Shown: in pieces, positions 47,814 to 62,406 of the stretch | How the letters are laid out: each line of letters starts with the position of its first letter | Position numbering within the stretch: position 1 is the stretch's first letter | From: Lineolata rhizophorae | Lineage: Eukaryota > Ascomycota > Dothideomycetes > Lineolatales > Lineolataceae | DNA length: 64,000 nucleotides | Direction: 5' to 3' | NCBI GenBank assembly: GCA_010093515.1 | Contig: MU001671.1 | Location: 928,808-992,807 of the forward strand | The notes under the pieces: model-generated | Database searches by the model: none | What the model was told of the DNA's origin: nothing | What the model saw: the letters and a program-made list of their open reading frames with translations, nothing else | Made by a program: the position numbers and the translations under genes

Positions 47814-49562
47814 ATGGACATCGAAGCGCAGCAGATGCCCGCCGTGGACCCTACCATGGAAATGGACATTGACATGGACATCGATCTGGACCTACCGCAA
47901 GAGCAGATCGATGATTTCGTTCCGGTATGTTCGCACTCCACTCCCTCAGCCTCGTACGTAAACCCAACTTCAGAACTTCAAACTGACCCCTATCCATAGA
48001 ACAATAATGTCCATCCCTTTGATAGTGTCGTGGCCACGGATGGCGACCAGATGGCGTCGGATCCAGCGCCCGAAAAAGTACACATCCGGGGGCTGGACAC
48101 CTTCGCCACGGGGAATATTAAAGACTACGTCGCCGAGCACGATTGCAGCGACCAGTTCGTCAAGATCGAATGGGTCGATGACACCTCTGCCAACCTCATC
48201 TACGAGAACGCCGATGCCGCGCGCTCTGTCCTGGACAAGCTTACCGCTGAGGGTGTCGGACCAACGATGGTGGAGCAGCTGCGCCCAGCCAAGAGACTCA
48301 GCACACATCCAGACATCGAGCTTCAAGTGCGCCAGGCAACACTCGTGGACGTGAAGAAACCGCGTGCGGCGGATGCGAGCCGTTTCTATCTCATGAACCC
48401 CGACAAAGACCCGCGCGAAGTGCGGCGACGGCGGCTGGAAGCGGCTCGGAAAGGGGGCCGTTCGGTTGACGGTGGAAACGATACGGGCGACTATCGACGG
48501 AGGCGGTTTGACGACCGCGAGCACCGGCGCAGACGCAATGCGGACCACATTTCGGGTTTCAGCGAGAGCATGTACGACGAAGATGGCGATGCGGCAACCG
48601 ATACCGCGTTAGGACGTCGCATCACCCGGCAGGGCTCGACGGAGAGTAGTGGCTCTGAATACAGGCGCAGTAGGGGCGGCCGGCGTGGTAGGGGCCGATT
48701 CGCCGCCGAGGATGACCTCTTCGCGGCCAAGATGCGGCGGGGCGATGGCCGCCTACGCGACCGCAGTGCGTCGCCGCTGCCTGACGGAGGGGACGGCCGC
48801 TTGGGCTTCGCTGAGGATGACGCCGGACGCCGGCGGCGCAGTGCGTCGCCATCGTACGCGGGCGGTGCTAACAGAGGTAAGGAATTGTTCCCGTCAACGA
48901 AGCCGTCGGGTGCGGGCGTCTTATCCAGCTCATCGACCTCCAACCTCAACTCGGCCAAGGAGCTCTTCCCGCCGGCGCCAGCGCCCAAGGAGCTCTTCCC
49001 TTCATCCCTCTCCTCGGCAAAGCAGCTCTCGCCCACCAACGGCCGCAAGCGCTCCCGCGAGCTCTTCCCCCACAAGACGGCCATCAGCAACCACCGCCGT
49101 ACCGCCGCCTTCGACGCCGCCGTCATGGACGACACCGCCGATGCTTCGGGCATCATGGGGAACAAGCGGCCGCGCTCGCGCGGCACGCCGTCGCTGGCGC
49201 TCGAGGATCGCATCACGGGCGGGCCCCTCCCAAAGGCTGCGGCGTCGCCGCACCGCGCCGGCGGCGCCCGTAGCAACCTTAATCGTACGCGGGCGGATTC
49301 GGCGGGCGCCGCGGACGGTGCCTCGGGTTTCTCAATCCGGGGCCAGGCGGACAGGGGAGGGGAGCAATTGGATGAAGGGTTCTCGATTCGTGGTGCGGCG
49401 GCGTCAACGGGGGGGGCCGGGCAGGGCCAGGCAGCGGGAGCCAAGGTCAAAGAACTGTTTCCGCTGAAGACTGGGGGTGGGAATGCGGGGAAGGAGTTGT
49501 TTTCGGAGAAGATAAAAGGGAGAGGCGGTCCAAGGAGGAAGGCTGAGGATATGTTCTTTTGA
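47814..49562 (+). CDS. NCBP3-like nuclear cap-binding protein
   Basis: Homologue of nuclear cap-binding protein subunit 3, which binds capped nuclear RNA together with NCBP1 or ARS2 in animals. 557 aa from exons 47814-47924 and 48000-49562. Exon 1 is highly acidic (MEMDIDMDIDLDLPQEQIDD). Exon 2 opens with the diverged RRM: EKVHIRGLDTFATGNIKDYV, FVKIEWVDDTSANLIYENAD and AARSVLDKLTAE. WVDD corresponds to the WLDD cap-contact motif of NCBP3. Next comes the conserved RFYLMNPDKDPREVRRRR. The rest is disordered and Arg-rich, with a repeated KELFP motif (four exact copies plus variants) and two GFSIRG motifs. The C-terminus ends GPRRKAEDMFF. Nuclear location is expected from the basic tracts. The tail repeats have no function known to me. 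Confidence 0.9.
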
Positions 49563-52268
49563 ATGAACGGAAAGTGTTGGTGAGCTTGAGATGGGCTGGG
49601 GGGGTTATGATTGCGCAGGATGGTCGGAACGATACTACTATGCATAGTACCAAATAGGGGCGGGGTACATAAGGGACGCTCTCCACTTTATTGGAGCCTT
49701 TGGGGGCCTTGGGTTTTGTTTTGGTTTACGCTGCTTCCGTCTCCCTGATTTGCGGCGCGCGTATGTGCGCTAGATGCCGCGGCTTACGAATGGCTTTCGA
49801 GGGACAAGTCGATGGGCATGTTGTCGGTGTTGACAGCGCGGGCGTTTTCTCGTTCTGACGTTCAGGCTCCATCCATCTCGGAATGGGCTCTAATTGGTCG
49901 GCCTCTTTCCTTTTCTTTTCTTTTATTTTTTTTTTTTCCCTCTGCTTCTAGTTCGGATAATTGCCTGATGATTGGAAAGGACAGGCTTGGGTTTGAATCG
50001 AACAATAAATACCATCGGCGAAGCCAGGGTATGGCGGTCAAGCGCGGCGTTTGAGGATTTCTTTTGTAGATTATCACGGCTGAGCTCACGCTTCGTTGGC
50101 GAAGGCAAGAGCTCCAAATTCTGTCAATTGAAAACGACTATCAATTTGAAGCATTAGGACCCTGTAGCCCTTTGTTGTGCGCTTTATTCAGATGGCTATA
50201 AGGGCCCTGCCCGACAGGAGAAGTAGCATACCATACGTCGTCACTAAGTAGTCGCTCACAAAGGCTTCTTTAGCAGGAGTGATCCATTCCTTACGACCCG
50301 GGGAGCCTATACAAGCGCTTCAATATCTGCGTAGAGCGTAAATTGCCGATAGTCCACGCTATACCTCGTGAGACTTGATGATCTTCCCTGATTTCTTCCT
50401 GGGTGGACAACTCATTCGAATAATCAATATACGGTCGATACGCAGTCCGTGGCTTAAGATTATCATGTTTGTGAGTGTTATACCTCGACATTAGACTAGG
50501 ACAAGTAGTAACAAAACTTTAACGAGTCACCACGCTACTAGAGTGTCCGCAACTTCCCTTCATATGTTGCGTGATTAAGCGTCGACCGTTGGTGTAGATC
50601 CCCCGCGACGCGTTCCTCCCTAGGATGAGATATAAGGGTATATATCCTAAAGTTTTTTCGAGATCTGTACAAGGCCACATTTAACTTGAAATTTAAAGCC
50701 AGAGAATGATAGCCATCGCAATTGCCTTCCGCCATTTATTGTTGATCCAACCCTCATAATCTGCCCATATTCAGGAGCTCATCCTTGTCCGCTCAGCGAT
50801 CGTGCGATGCTTTCAGTCGTGGTGTTTTCTTGAAGAGGACCCAAGAAATTGAACTTTATGCAAATTACTGACACCGCCAAGCATGTTTCCAAACCGATTA
50901 AGTCGTTCAGCTTCATGCACTTTCCAGTATCCCTGCGCCTCTTGTCATAGTAAGGACATGGGTTGTGATCGCTAGGCAAAAGTGAATCTATTGCAGTTCC
51001 TTAGCGTTCTTTATGGGATCTTTGCTCAGATTCACTGGAGCCTGTCTCAAAGCATGTTTACGGAGGAAATTCGTTGATATGCGTTGACAAACACTCTCTC
51101 TAGGCCATTGTAATAGGTAAACCTGGATTATCCCATCGCGTACGTCATAGATCCTCCCGCTAGTTTCGGGGGTGTGATGAATTGTCACCTCTGCTTCTGG
51201 ATCCCAAGTACACCATCTTAGATCTATCTCTGCAAAATGAACACCAAGTGGGAAATCTTTTGGCTTAGAACGGTAAGCTTACCGGAAGGTAATAGAAGAC
51301 ACTAGGAAACGACACTTCATGAAACTAAAATATCGCGGTGTCGCCGATGACCCGCCTGCCGTACGTCGTCATGTATTTCGTCCGTTCCATGCACGTCGTT
51401 AGACATTCAATCAGGGTTCCTTGGTATCAGTCGGATTCAGGCTCTGCCAATGAGGCTATAGGACTAAAATAGAAGCAGCACAACTCATATATCAACCGGA
51501 TACAAGGCGCGGCCGTATAGTTATTAGCACATTGTTGTGGGCGATTTTATGCAATCATTTCATCCTCAGGTTCGAATACCGTCTTTGACTTCTTTCAACC
51601 CCTACCTTCATCGTTAGCTCGTTTCCCGGTGTTCCTCGCTAGCGACCATTGTACTTAGCAAAGAAGCTGTGCTAGGTCCCCAAACGAAAGACTCAACATG
51701 CCCAGAAAAATGGACAAGAATGAAGCGAAGCCCTACCTTCGATAGACGCTTATCTTGGACAGCCCATAATAATCAACGTGGAAGGGAAGCTGTCTCTTAC
51801 GGCTGAAAGCGTTCTCGGACTGTAATACCCAGGATTGGGCTCTCCCCGGCACAGTGGGAACTTTGCAAGGCAGGGAAAGCACCAGTCAATATTAGCAGCG
51901 AGCGGTCAAGCGCTTTCTGCTTTCCGCGCGTGGCATATTCTAGAGCACATTGTCACCATCACATGTCTTAGATGTCTGGATTTCCGGCAAGGCATATGGG
52001 ACCAGTGGCTTCCAGGCTTCAATGCTACCTCTCGGGAAGATCAGGAAGCAAACCGTAGGAAGAAGAGAGCAGCGGAAAAGAGCGAACCAACTAAGGAAAG
52101 GTGTATCCAGTGGTGGAAAGAGAAGAGAGTAAGAAGGAAAACCTCAAAAACGCAAAAGCGCGCCAAGGTACTAACAGGTCCTCAAGCTTCCTTTTAGTTG
52201 TACCGATGCTCAGACCAAGGTAGACGCCATCGCAACGCAGGGCATGGACAGGCTGAAGTCATATTAAG
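49563..52268. other. Long intergenic region with tRNA-like relic
   Basis: About 2.7 kb, AT-rich. It contains a T-rich run at 49921-49938 and the tRNA-His-like relic near 51.5 kb. An open frame at 51835-52197 has a basic C-terminal half but no recognised motif. I do not call it a gene. Confidence 0.55.
51509..51592 (+). pseudogene. Decayed tRNA-His(GTG)-like sequence
   Basis: From about 51513 the sequence matches the internal promoter and anticodon region of fungal or plant-type tRNA-His: GTATAGT, two changed bases, TTAG, AC, then TTGTGG with a GTG anticodon, and later GGTTCGAATACC, a near-perfect B box. The anticodon stem pairs only in part (4 of 5 with one wobble), the D stem is broken, about 10 extra bases lie between anticodon and T arms, and the T stem does not pair. 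The gene is therefore probably dead, or the head of a short tRNA-derived repeat. The comparison is from memory of tRNA-His, and a covariance-model search would settle it. Confidence 0.35.
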
Positions 52269-53300
52269 CTACGGCTGAAGCAAGTGCATTGCGGCCAAGA
52301 AAGCGTCCAGATCATTTGGATCAGGTCCGAAACAAAATCCGGGAGGGTAATGCAGCGCCGGCAGGGGTTTCCAGACAAGTTTGAGGTATGTCCCAGCCAA
52401 TGGCTGATCCTGGGTTACGAAAGAAGCAGTATTAGCCGTCTTGGTTCCTCTACGACTCCCATAATGTGCGAGGCTGCAGCGATCCTTAAAGGTGTTATTA
52501 CAGCGGCTGAACCGACGCTTTTTCGCCGGTCGCTGGTTATCTGTTGAAACCTCTAGCTTAACATTGTCTTCGATGTCCGCGCTATAGCCCGTGTCGCTAT
52601 CCAAGTCGTCATCAATACGGGCCCGCTTTCTAAGGACGATACTAGGTGCACACAAGATCTTCGAACCCAGATGTGGAAGGCCAGACCGGGAAGGCGACGT
52701 CTCAGATGAATAAGCTGAATCGGAAAATGATGAAGACTCCGTGCCTGACAGAGAACTTTCGTATCCATCAGAAGATGGTGGGGATGTCGGGGATGTCTGA
52801 GCTGCTGGAGAAAGCTCTGCACATAAAATTCGGACACTGTTAGTATCACCAGGTAAAGATCACGCTCTAATTGCAAGGACAAGCTTACCATTACTTCCTC
52901 GAACTGGACGGAGAGATATGTCGCATCCCAGGGGCTGGTTCGACGCGGCCAATCCGTCTTCGAAGTGGGAACCTTGGTCGCTGTCATCTACATCGGGAGA
53001 TGCGCTCGATCCAGCATCGCGTGACAAGTTCTCGTCATCGAGCTCGGAAGTGCCCGTATCCGACACGGAATCAGAGTCCGTAGTTTCCTGGGCTTGGTTG
53101 TCAGAAAAGTCCCTCTCGTTCTTCGTCCATTGAAGCCGCACAGCGTTATAGTTTCGTGGTCCGAAACTATTCTGGCGGCGATACTGGCTCACCATCCAGT
53201 TGTAAAAACCAGGGGACGAGAGGCCCAAGTCGAGCCCCGTTTGCATACAGGCTCTAAACCAGGTGCGTTCGTCTTCAGGCCAAGGCTTTCCGCGCGTCAT
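52269..53300 (-). CDS. Unrecognised Ser-rich protein with SANT-like N-terminus
   Basis: A 319-aa protein from exons 52889-53300 and 52269-52816, with a 72-nt intron (gtaagc donor, ATACTAAC branch, gtgcag acceptor). The join is phase 1 and the total of 960 nt keeps frame. The start at 53300 (MTRGKPWPEDERTWFRACMQ) was chosen over an upstream ATG because the latter adds a hydrophobic, non-conserved-looking leader. Residues 1-65 form a compact helical block with KPWPEDERTWF and NYNAVRLQWTKNERDF, which loosely recalls a Myb/SANT-like domain. This is a guess from pattern only. The middle is Ser/Asp/Thr-rich and disordered (SSDGYESSLSGTESSSFSDS). A basic patch LRKRARIDD and PAKKRRFSRCN could be a nuclear signal. 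I do not recognise the family. Confidence 0.75.
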
Positions 53301-55575
53301 CGTAGCGAGGGTAAAATGAAGACGAGGAGACTTTAGATGGAGAAAAAAAAGTTGGGGCGAAAGAACTTTGAACAGTTTTGCAGAGAGACGCGTACACTCA
53401 ATCACGAGGCAAGTCTGAGGTTTGCGAAGGCGTTGCTGGATCTCAATTTGTCGGCAGGTTGTCCTCGTGGTTGTGGTGATGAGAAGCGCTCATGGAGCAA
53501 AGCGGTGGAGGAAACGTATATGGTAGGAGCGGACCTTCCGGAATCGGAGGAAGGTGACAATTGGTAAGAGAGGGAAACCCAGAATTCTGGTTGGCCCGTT
53601 CAGTGAAGGCCCCAAACCCTTTCATAAGACGAAGCGACAAGTCTCCCTCCGCGTTCAAAGTCGTAGATAAAACTTCTCGTTATCCGAGGCTCTTGCCTCA
53701 TAAGAACATAGTGCACCCTTTGCGAGAAAACATCCCGTAGAGTATATATTTTACTATCTTGTCTTTATCGGAAAAGATATATACGAGCTATGGGCGTGAG
53801 GATGCGTGGAATTTTCCCCACAAGGGACTAGACACGAAGAAAAGGGAATTGGCTAGCGCCGAAAGCAATGCAGTCTAACTAGCACTCAGCTAGTCTAGTG
53901 AATCGTGCAAGCTTAGTACCTTTAGATCCTCACGGTGTCAGGATCTGGAGCCGGAACTTGTCATTCCGATGGCCGCTCTCAACCACCTAAGAATAAGGCT
54001 CAGAAAGTCAACGTCCTAGCTGTTGGCCATGGAAGCTTGGACCCGAACCAAAGAAAAAAGTACAAGGCCTTACGGTGACTATGAAGACGATGAATTGAGA
54101 ATAAAACTTATTTCGGATAAAACCCTCTAGCAAGAGCCGGGCCCATATCACCCACTCGGAAGACGAGTGGGTGAGATGGCTCGCATATCTGCAGTGTACG
54201 CCCAGTAGTGTGGCGATGGGGAAAGCTTAGTATTATTGCAAACTTTCCGACCTCTCCAAAACTGGTGATGCTGGCTGGAGATTCTGCAGTTAACCGATGG
54301 CGATGGCGGTCTAGCATTCGGACAAGCGATCCTAGGCGGTCTAGCATTTCTCTTGTGCGATGCACCGATCGGCGATGCTCAGTCGAAAGATTCATGATAT
54401 TCTGGGTCACTATTCTCATATTCAGCTGGCTCTTTCACACGCCCTCGCTTTCTGAAATTGGCGGTTGGCTCATCCTGAAAACAATGGTACGACCGGGGGC
54501 CTCTATTTCTGTGAGGATGAGGTCTCGCTCTCAGTGGCATAAATCGGCCGCGAAGAACTGCGTCCGGCGCTTTGTATGTCAAGTTCATGGGTCAGAAATG
54601 TTTCGTTCCGTGATGGTGAACTTGTTTTAGTAGCAATGGAAATGTCACCCTCCTAAGGCGAGACGTTTGTAGGTGATGCTATGAAGAAATAAGGGGCTCC
54701 ATGTTGGATGAAGCACTCTAAGGAATTCGAGCTTTACTTCATGAGCATTGACATAGCGAACCTCTGCACTAGAATCATTGTATCAACGTAGTGGAGTTTC
54801 TAAGGCTCCATCTGGATACAATCAAGGGCCAGAGTCTTCGGGCTACTACACATGGACCTGCAACAGCTACGGTCGGTAGACTGAAACGGTAATGGGTCGA
54901 GCTACGATCCAGCGCGCTTGTCCGCCCCGCAAGACGGTATATACTAATTCTCCTTAGTCTGTTTGAACAGCACTGCAGTATCAGGATAGGCGCCCGAGAG
55001 AGGGCATGTGACCGCTGCTGATTCCCAAATTTTCCTGACGTATCAGTACGACCGTTCAAATCAAGGCGCCCAGCATCATGGGTCTAGAGTATACTCTACG
55101 CGCAGCGCGAAAACAGCCCCGGCATGGGTATGCGAGATGCAGGGCGAGGCTGCCAGCGTAGTGTGCTTGGCTGGCGATGACTGTATGAAGAGGAAACAAA
55201 AGGAGAGGGAGGGATGCAAGGAGCGAAGTCGACGTCGCAGAATTTCGCCCGGGGTGCCGAGGCTTGGCATTCCGGCCCCGGCTGCCTAGCCGCATAGGGC
55301 CCAATCCACAATCTGGCTTTCTCGCGACGCCGATATACCTCGACGGCTACTGAACACCCTCGCCTCGTGCGCGACGGCCTGTCTCTTTCGCCGCTCGAAG
55401 CTTCTCCGGGCTCGTCCGGCCTCCCTTTCTCCCTAACCTGCCTCTGCCTCTTTCTCGCCCTCCAGCGCCTGCAGCCGCGACCGGCCTGGACTCGGGTCGC
55501 ACCGCCTCCTCCACACCCCACCAGCTTCGCAACGCCTCTCCTCCGCGTGTCTCTTCCCCGGAATAGACCGCCACC
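53301..55575. other. Intergenic between divergent Ser-rich gene and SEC23
   Basis: About 2.3 kb. Contains a perfect 11-bp hairpin at 54148-54174. Short frames around 54100-54630 on both strands have no motifs. The last 300 bp is a pyrimidine-rich SEC23 leader and promoter. Confidence 0.55.
54148..54174. repeat. Perfect 11-bp inverted repeat with GAAGA loop
   Basis: TCACCCACTCG, loop GAAGA, then CGAGTGGGTGA. GC-rich stem, perfect pairing. There is no T-run after it on either strand, and it lies in a region without supported genes. Confidence 0.75.
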
Positions 55576-58429
<2,854 letters not shown>

Positions 58430-59229
58430 TGGTCTAGCCGAGGCGAAAACGGTCTTGGTTGGCTATTGCGTTTCATCTATTAATGCAAGAGAGCATTGAT
58501 GGTCTGGCTTCTTAAACTATTGGTGTGCTTATGACAAATCATATAAGGTGAGAATTACGTCTTGTGTGAGACTCACATTAGCCCTATTCTTATGGTAGCT
58601 TATTGTGTGAAGCTGGGGATGATTCTTGTCAAAAGGTTATGAGTATTGTGTGTTCTACTACTAGTACTACCTTGGCGGTCCTTGTTGGGCGTGTGTGCTG
58701 CTGTACCTTAGAGAAAGCTGGGACGATTCAAAATCCATACATTCTGATGTTCATGAATATCTAGCTGATTGGCCTACGGTCAATGGTGAAGACACCGGTC
58801 TCGTTTCATGTCGTAAGAGGTTTAACCTTGATTCCCTTTATGGCCGTAGAGTCAGATGCATGAATTCATGAAGAAACTAGCTATATTGTAGACAGGAGAG
58901 GCTCGCATAGAGGATATTGTGAACCGTACTTGAACATTGTTAGGAAAGTTATCTCCTCACTTTTACGGGGAAGCTATTTTTATGGTCCGTACTTGAGTGC
59001 AAACCCGAACGCCGAAATTCCCGAGCGTCAACTAAACATGAGCACAGAAGTTCGTGCCAAGCCACATCCGCACACCTAGATCGCCCCTTCCGCCAATTCA
59101 CCCTGCGAGAAGCGTACATAATCCAAGAATAACCATCCATGGGTCCCAATGCACCTGATTTTGTCAAGTCACGATTCTAGCGATCCTAATCCATGTCACT
59201 TATCTTCCTCTTGACGTCCCACCGCCACC
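58430..59229. other. Intergenic between convergent SEC23 and HEM2
   Basis: About 800 bp of 3' flanks. AT-rich in 58430-58950. No gene or RNA recognised. Confidence 0.6.
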
Positions 59230-60433
<1,204 letters not shown>

Positions 60434-60970
60434 GGTGGCGAAATTCTTGACGTCGTGGCTGGACAGGAAAGCTGTGGAGTCGCGGGACTGTTTTCTAGCG
60501 GTAGAGTCCGGAAGATTGGGAGGGAAAGTCCACTTGAATATTTCAGACGGTGAAGTGCCTGAGATTGTTAGGCGGATATCCGCGGTGCAGGTGGTATAGT
60601 AGGCTGGTGGGCGCAAATTGTGTCGAGTAGATTGCGGAGAGTGGGGTCTACGAGCGTCACTGTCGTCGAAGATGGACGTTTCTCGCACGGAGAGCGGTCA
60701 ATGGGTGAGAAAACAAGGAGAGATGCTGGCTTGGGGCCCAAAACTGCGCCGAGACACAAAAGATTAGAAATTTGGGGGGAGCAAAGGTTCCAGAGCAAAA
60801 ATAGTAGTAGTCTCACAAACCCGAGTCCTTGGTGGAGTCCCTCGGTCCGTGGGTCCCTGGAATTCCGCGGGCGCAGCGCCGGGGCTTACATGAGCTGTGG
60901 CCAATGGGAGAACAGCCATTTGTTTAGAATTGTGGGATGGACCGCCACACCGTGGCTCAGGCGTCCACCG

Positions 60971-60978
60971 TCACGTGA
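60971..60978. promoter_or_regulatory. TCACGTGA palindrome upstream of HEM2
   Basis: An 8-bp palindrome with the CACGTG core, 538 bp upstream of the HEM2 start codon. Such sites are bound by bHLH proteins (CBF1-like) in fungi. Use here is not shown. Confidence 0.35.
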
Positions 60979-62156
60979 CACTTTGCAGAGCCCAACTTCA
61001 TGCCGACTCTTGAAGGCGGGCAACATGTCAACAACGCGTGTCTTTCAGTGTTTGTGACATCTTGCCTCGGGCACGTTCGACGCCATGGCAAATATGTTTC
61101 TCCTGCAAGATGGTCCACAGTCATGAGGCCTCAAGAAAACGGTGCTTCCTTCTCAACAAGGTGCAAGGGACACTCGTGGATGTGTCGCCTCCCTCCCTCG
61201 GATGGTGCCTCGTCTCTTCATCACAGCCGTACCTACCTATGTATTTAGAGATGGGTTGGCCATTCGTACCTGCTGGCTTGTATGCTGCCGAGCAACAGCA
61301 ATTTACCGTCATCCACGGTGCAAGTCAGGTGGCACGGAAACGACGTAGCGAACCCCTATCCATACCTACCCACCTAGTTATGGCCGGTTGAGAGTTGCTA
61401 GGATTCGCGCCTGATATAAACAACATGTTCGAGTACAATGGAATGCAGGTACAAGATTCTAAGGGAGCAATTTTATTGTCCGAGTCGGGCACCCGCCAGA
61501 TTTGGTAACTCATCGACGTATTGCGCGTGTGGCGTCTATCTGTAACTGCTCCTTCTCGACCTAACTGTCTTGTATTCCCCTTTCGGTCCCCCCGGAGTCT
61601 GATTTGCAAACGCACTTGTAGAAGGACAGATGGTTGTTAGCGCTGCGCACTCGAAGTCTTCTCTCCAACAGAGAATGTTGCCCGAGTAGGCGGCTGCATG
61701 TATAGCCGACGATGGAGAGGGGATGGTGCTATATCCAGTTAGCTATGCGACGGCATGCCTTCTCATACCGAATGAGGAAAGCGTAATATGCGCCTCAGTC
61801 ACAGAGAGGGCTTCCTGCCCTGGCCAGGAGTTGCTATCGCCAGAGCATCTTGCACCCGCCGTTGCTAGCAGGCCCATTGGGCTCCAGCGCTGCCTGCGGC
61901 CGAAGATGCTTTGCGGCGCCACGTGCCGAATCCAGTACCTTGGGTCGACAGTCGTTCCTTCCCATGGCGTCGGCTTCGCTAACGCAGCCCTAGCGATCGC
62001 CCCGTTCCTGAAATTCAGATCCGGTCCAGGAACAGGCCGCAGGCGTCAACGGCATTGTTCCGGGCCAGCAGCTGCCTGTTTCACTTCATTCATCGCCGGC
62101 CTGCATTGTTTTGAAGCCGCTGCCCTTATTGTTCTGTGTTTTCACTCCCTGCCCTG

Positions 62157-62187
62157 CCAACCTGCCTGCCTGCTGCCTGCTGCTCTT
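62157..62187. repeat. CCTG/CTGC simple repeat
   Basis: Imperfect tandem run of cctgcctgcctgctgcctgctgctc on the plus strand in the probable leader or promoter of the right-edge gene. It follows cctgccctgccaa, making a roughly 40-bp pyrimidine/guanine tract. Confidence 0.55.
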
Positions 62188-62406
62188 GGCCGTCTTCGCT
62201 ACTTTCTTGTGCTTGCAGCGCCCCATATACCCTTCTTCCGTTTTCTCTCTCTCATCCGAACTATCACCACCTTGCTTCTGTCTGCCCTGCTCCCTTCCGC
62301 CTCACTCTCGATCCCGGCAAGCTTCAGCAGACAAGTTCTTGGTTGGTTCCCTTCTTAACAGACGAATATCTTCTTCTCCGCCTCACACGATCTCTCGCCC
62401 GCCTAC

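Larger units (their letters stand above)
60434..62406. other. Divergent promoter region between HEM2 and the right-edge gene
   Basis: About 2 kb. It includes the palindrome TCACGTGA at 60971-60978 and a CCTG/CTGC microsatellite-like stretch near 62157-62187. Short frames have no motifs. The last 300 bp is pyrimidine-rich, as expected for a leader. Confidence 0.55.

Noticed and set aside
51835-52197. 120-codon frame with a basic C-terminal half
   Set aside because: No recognisable family, no splice support; could be chance in a gene-free stretch, so not called.
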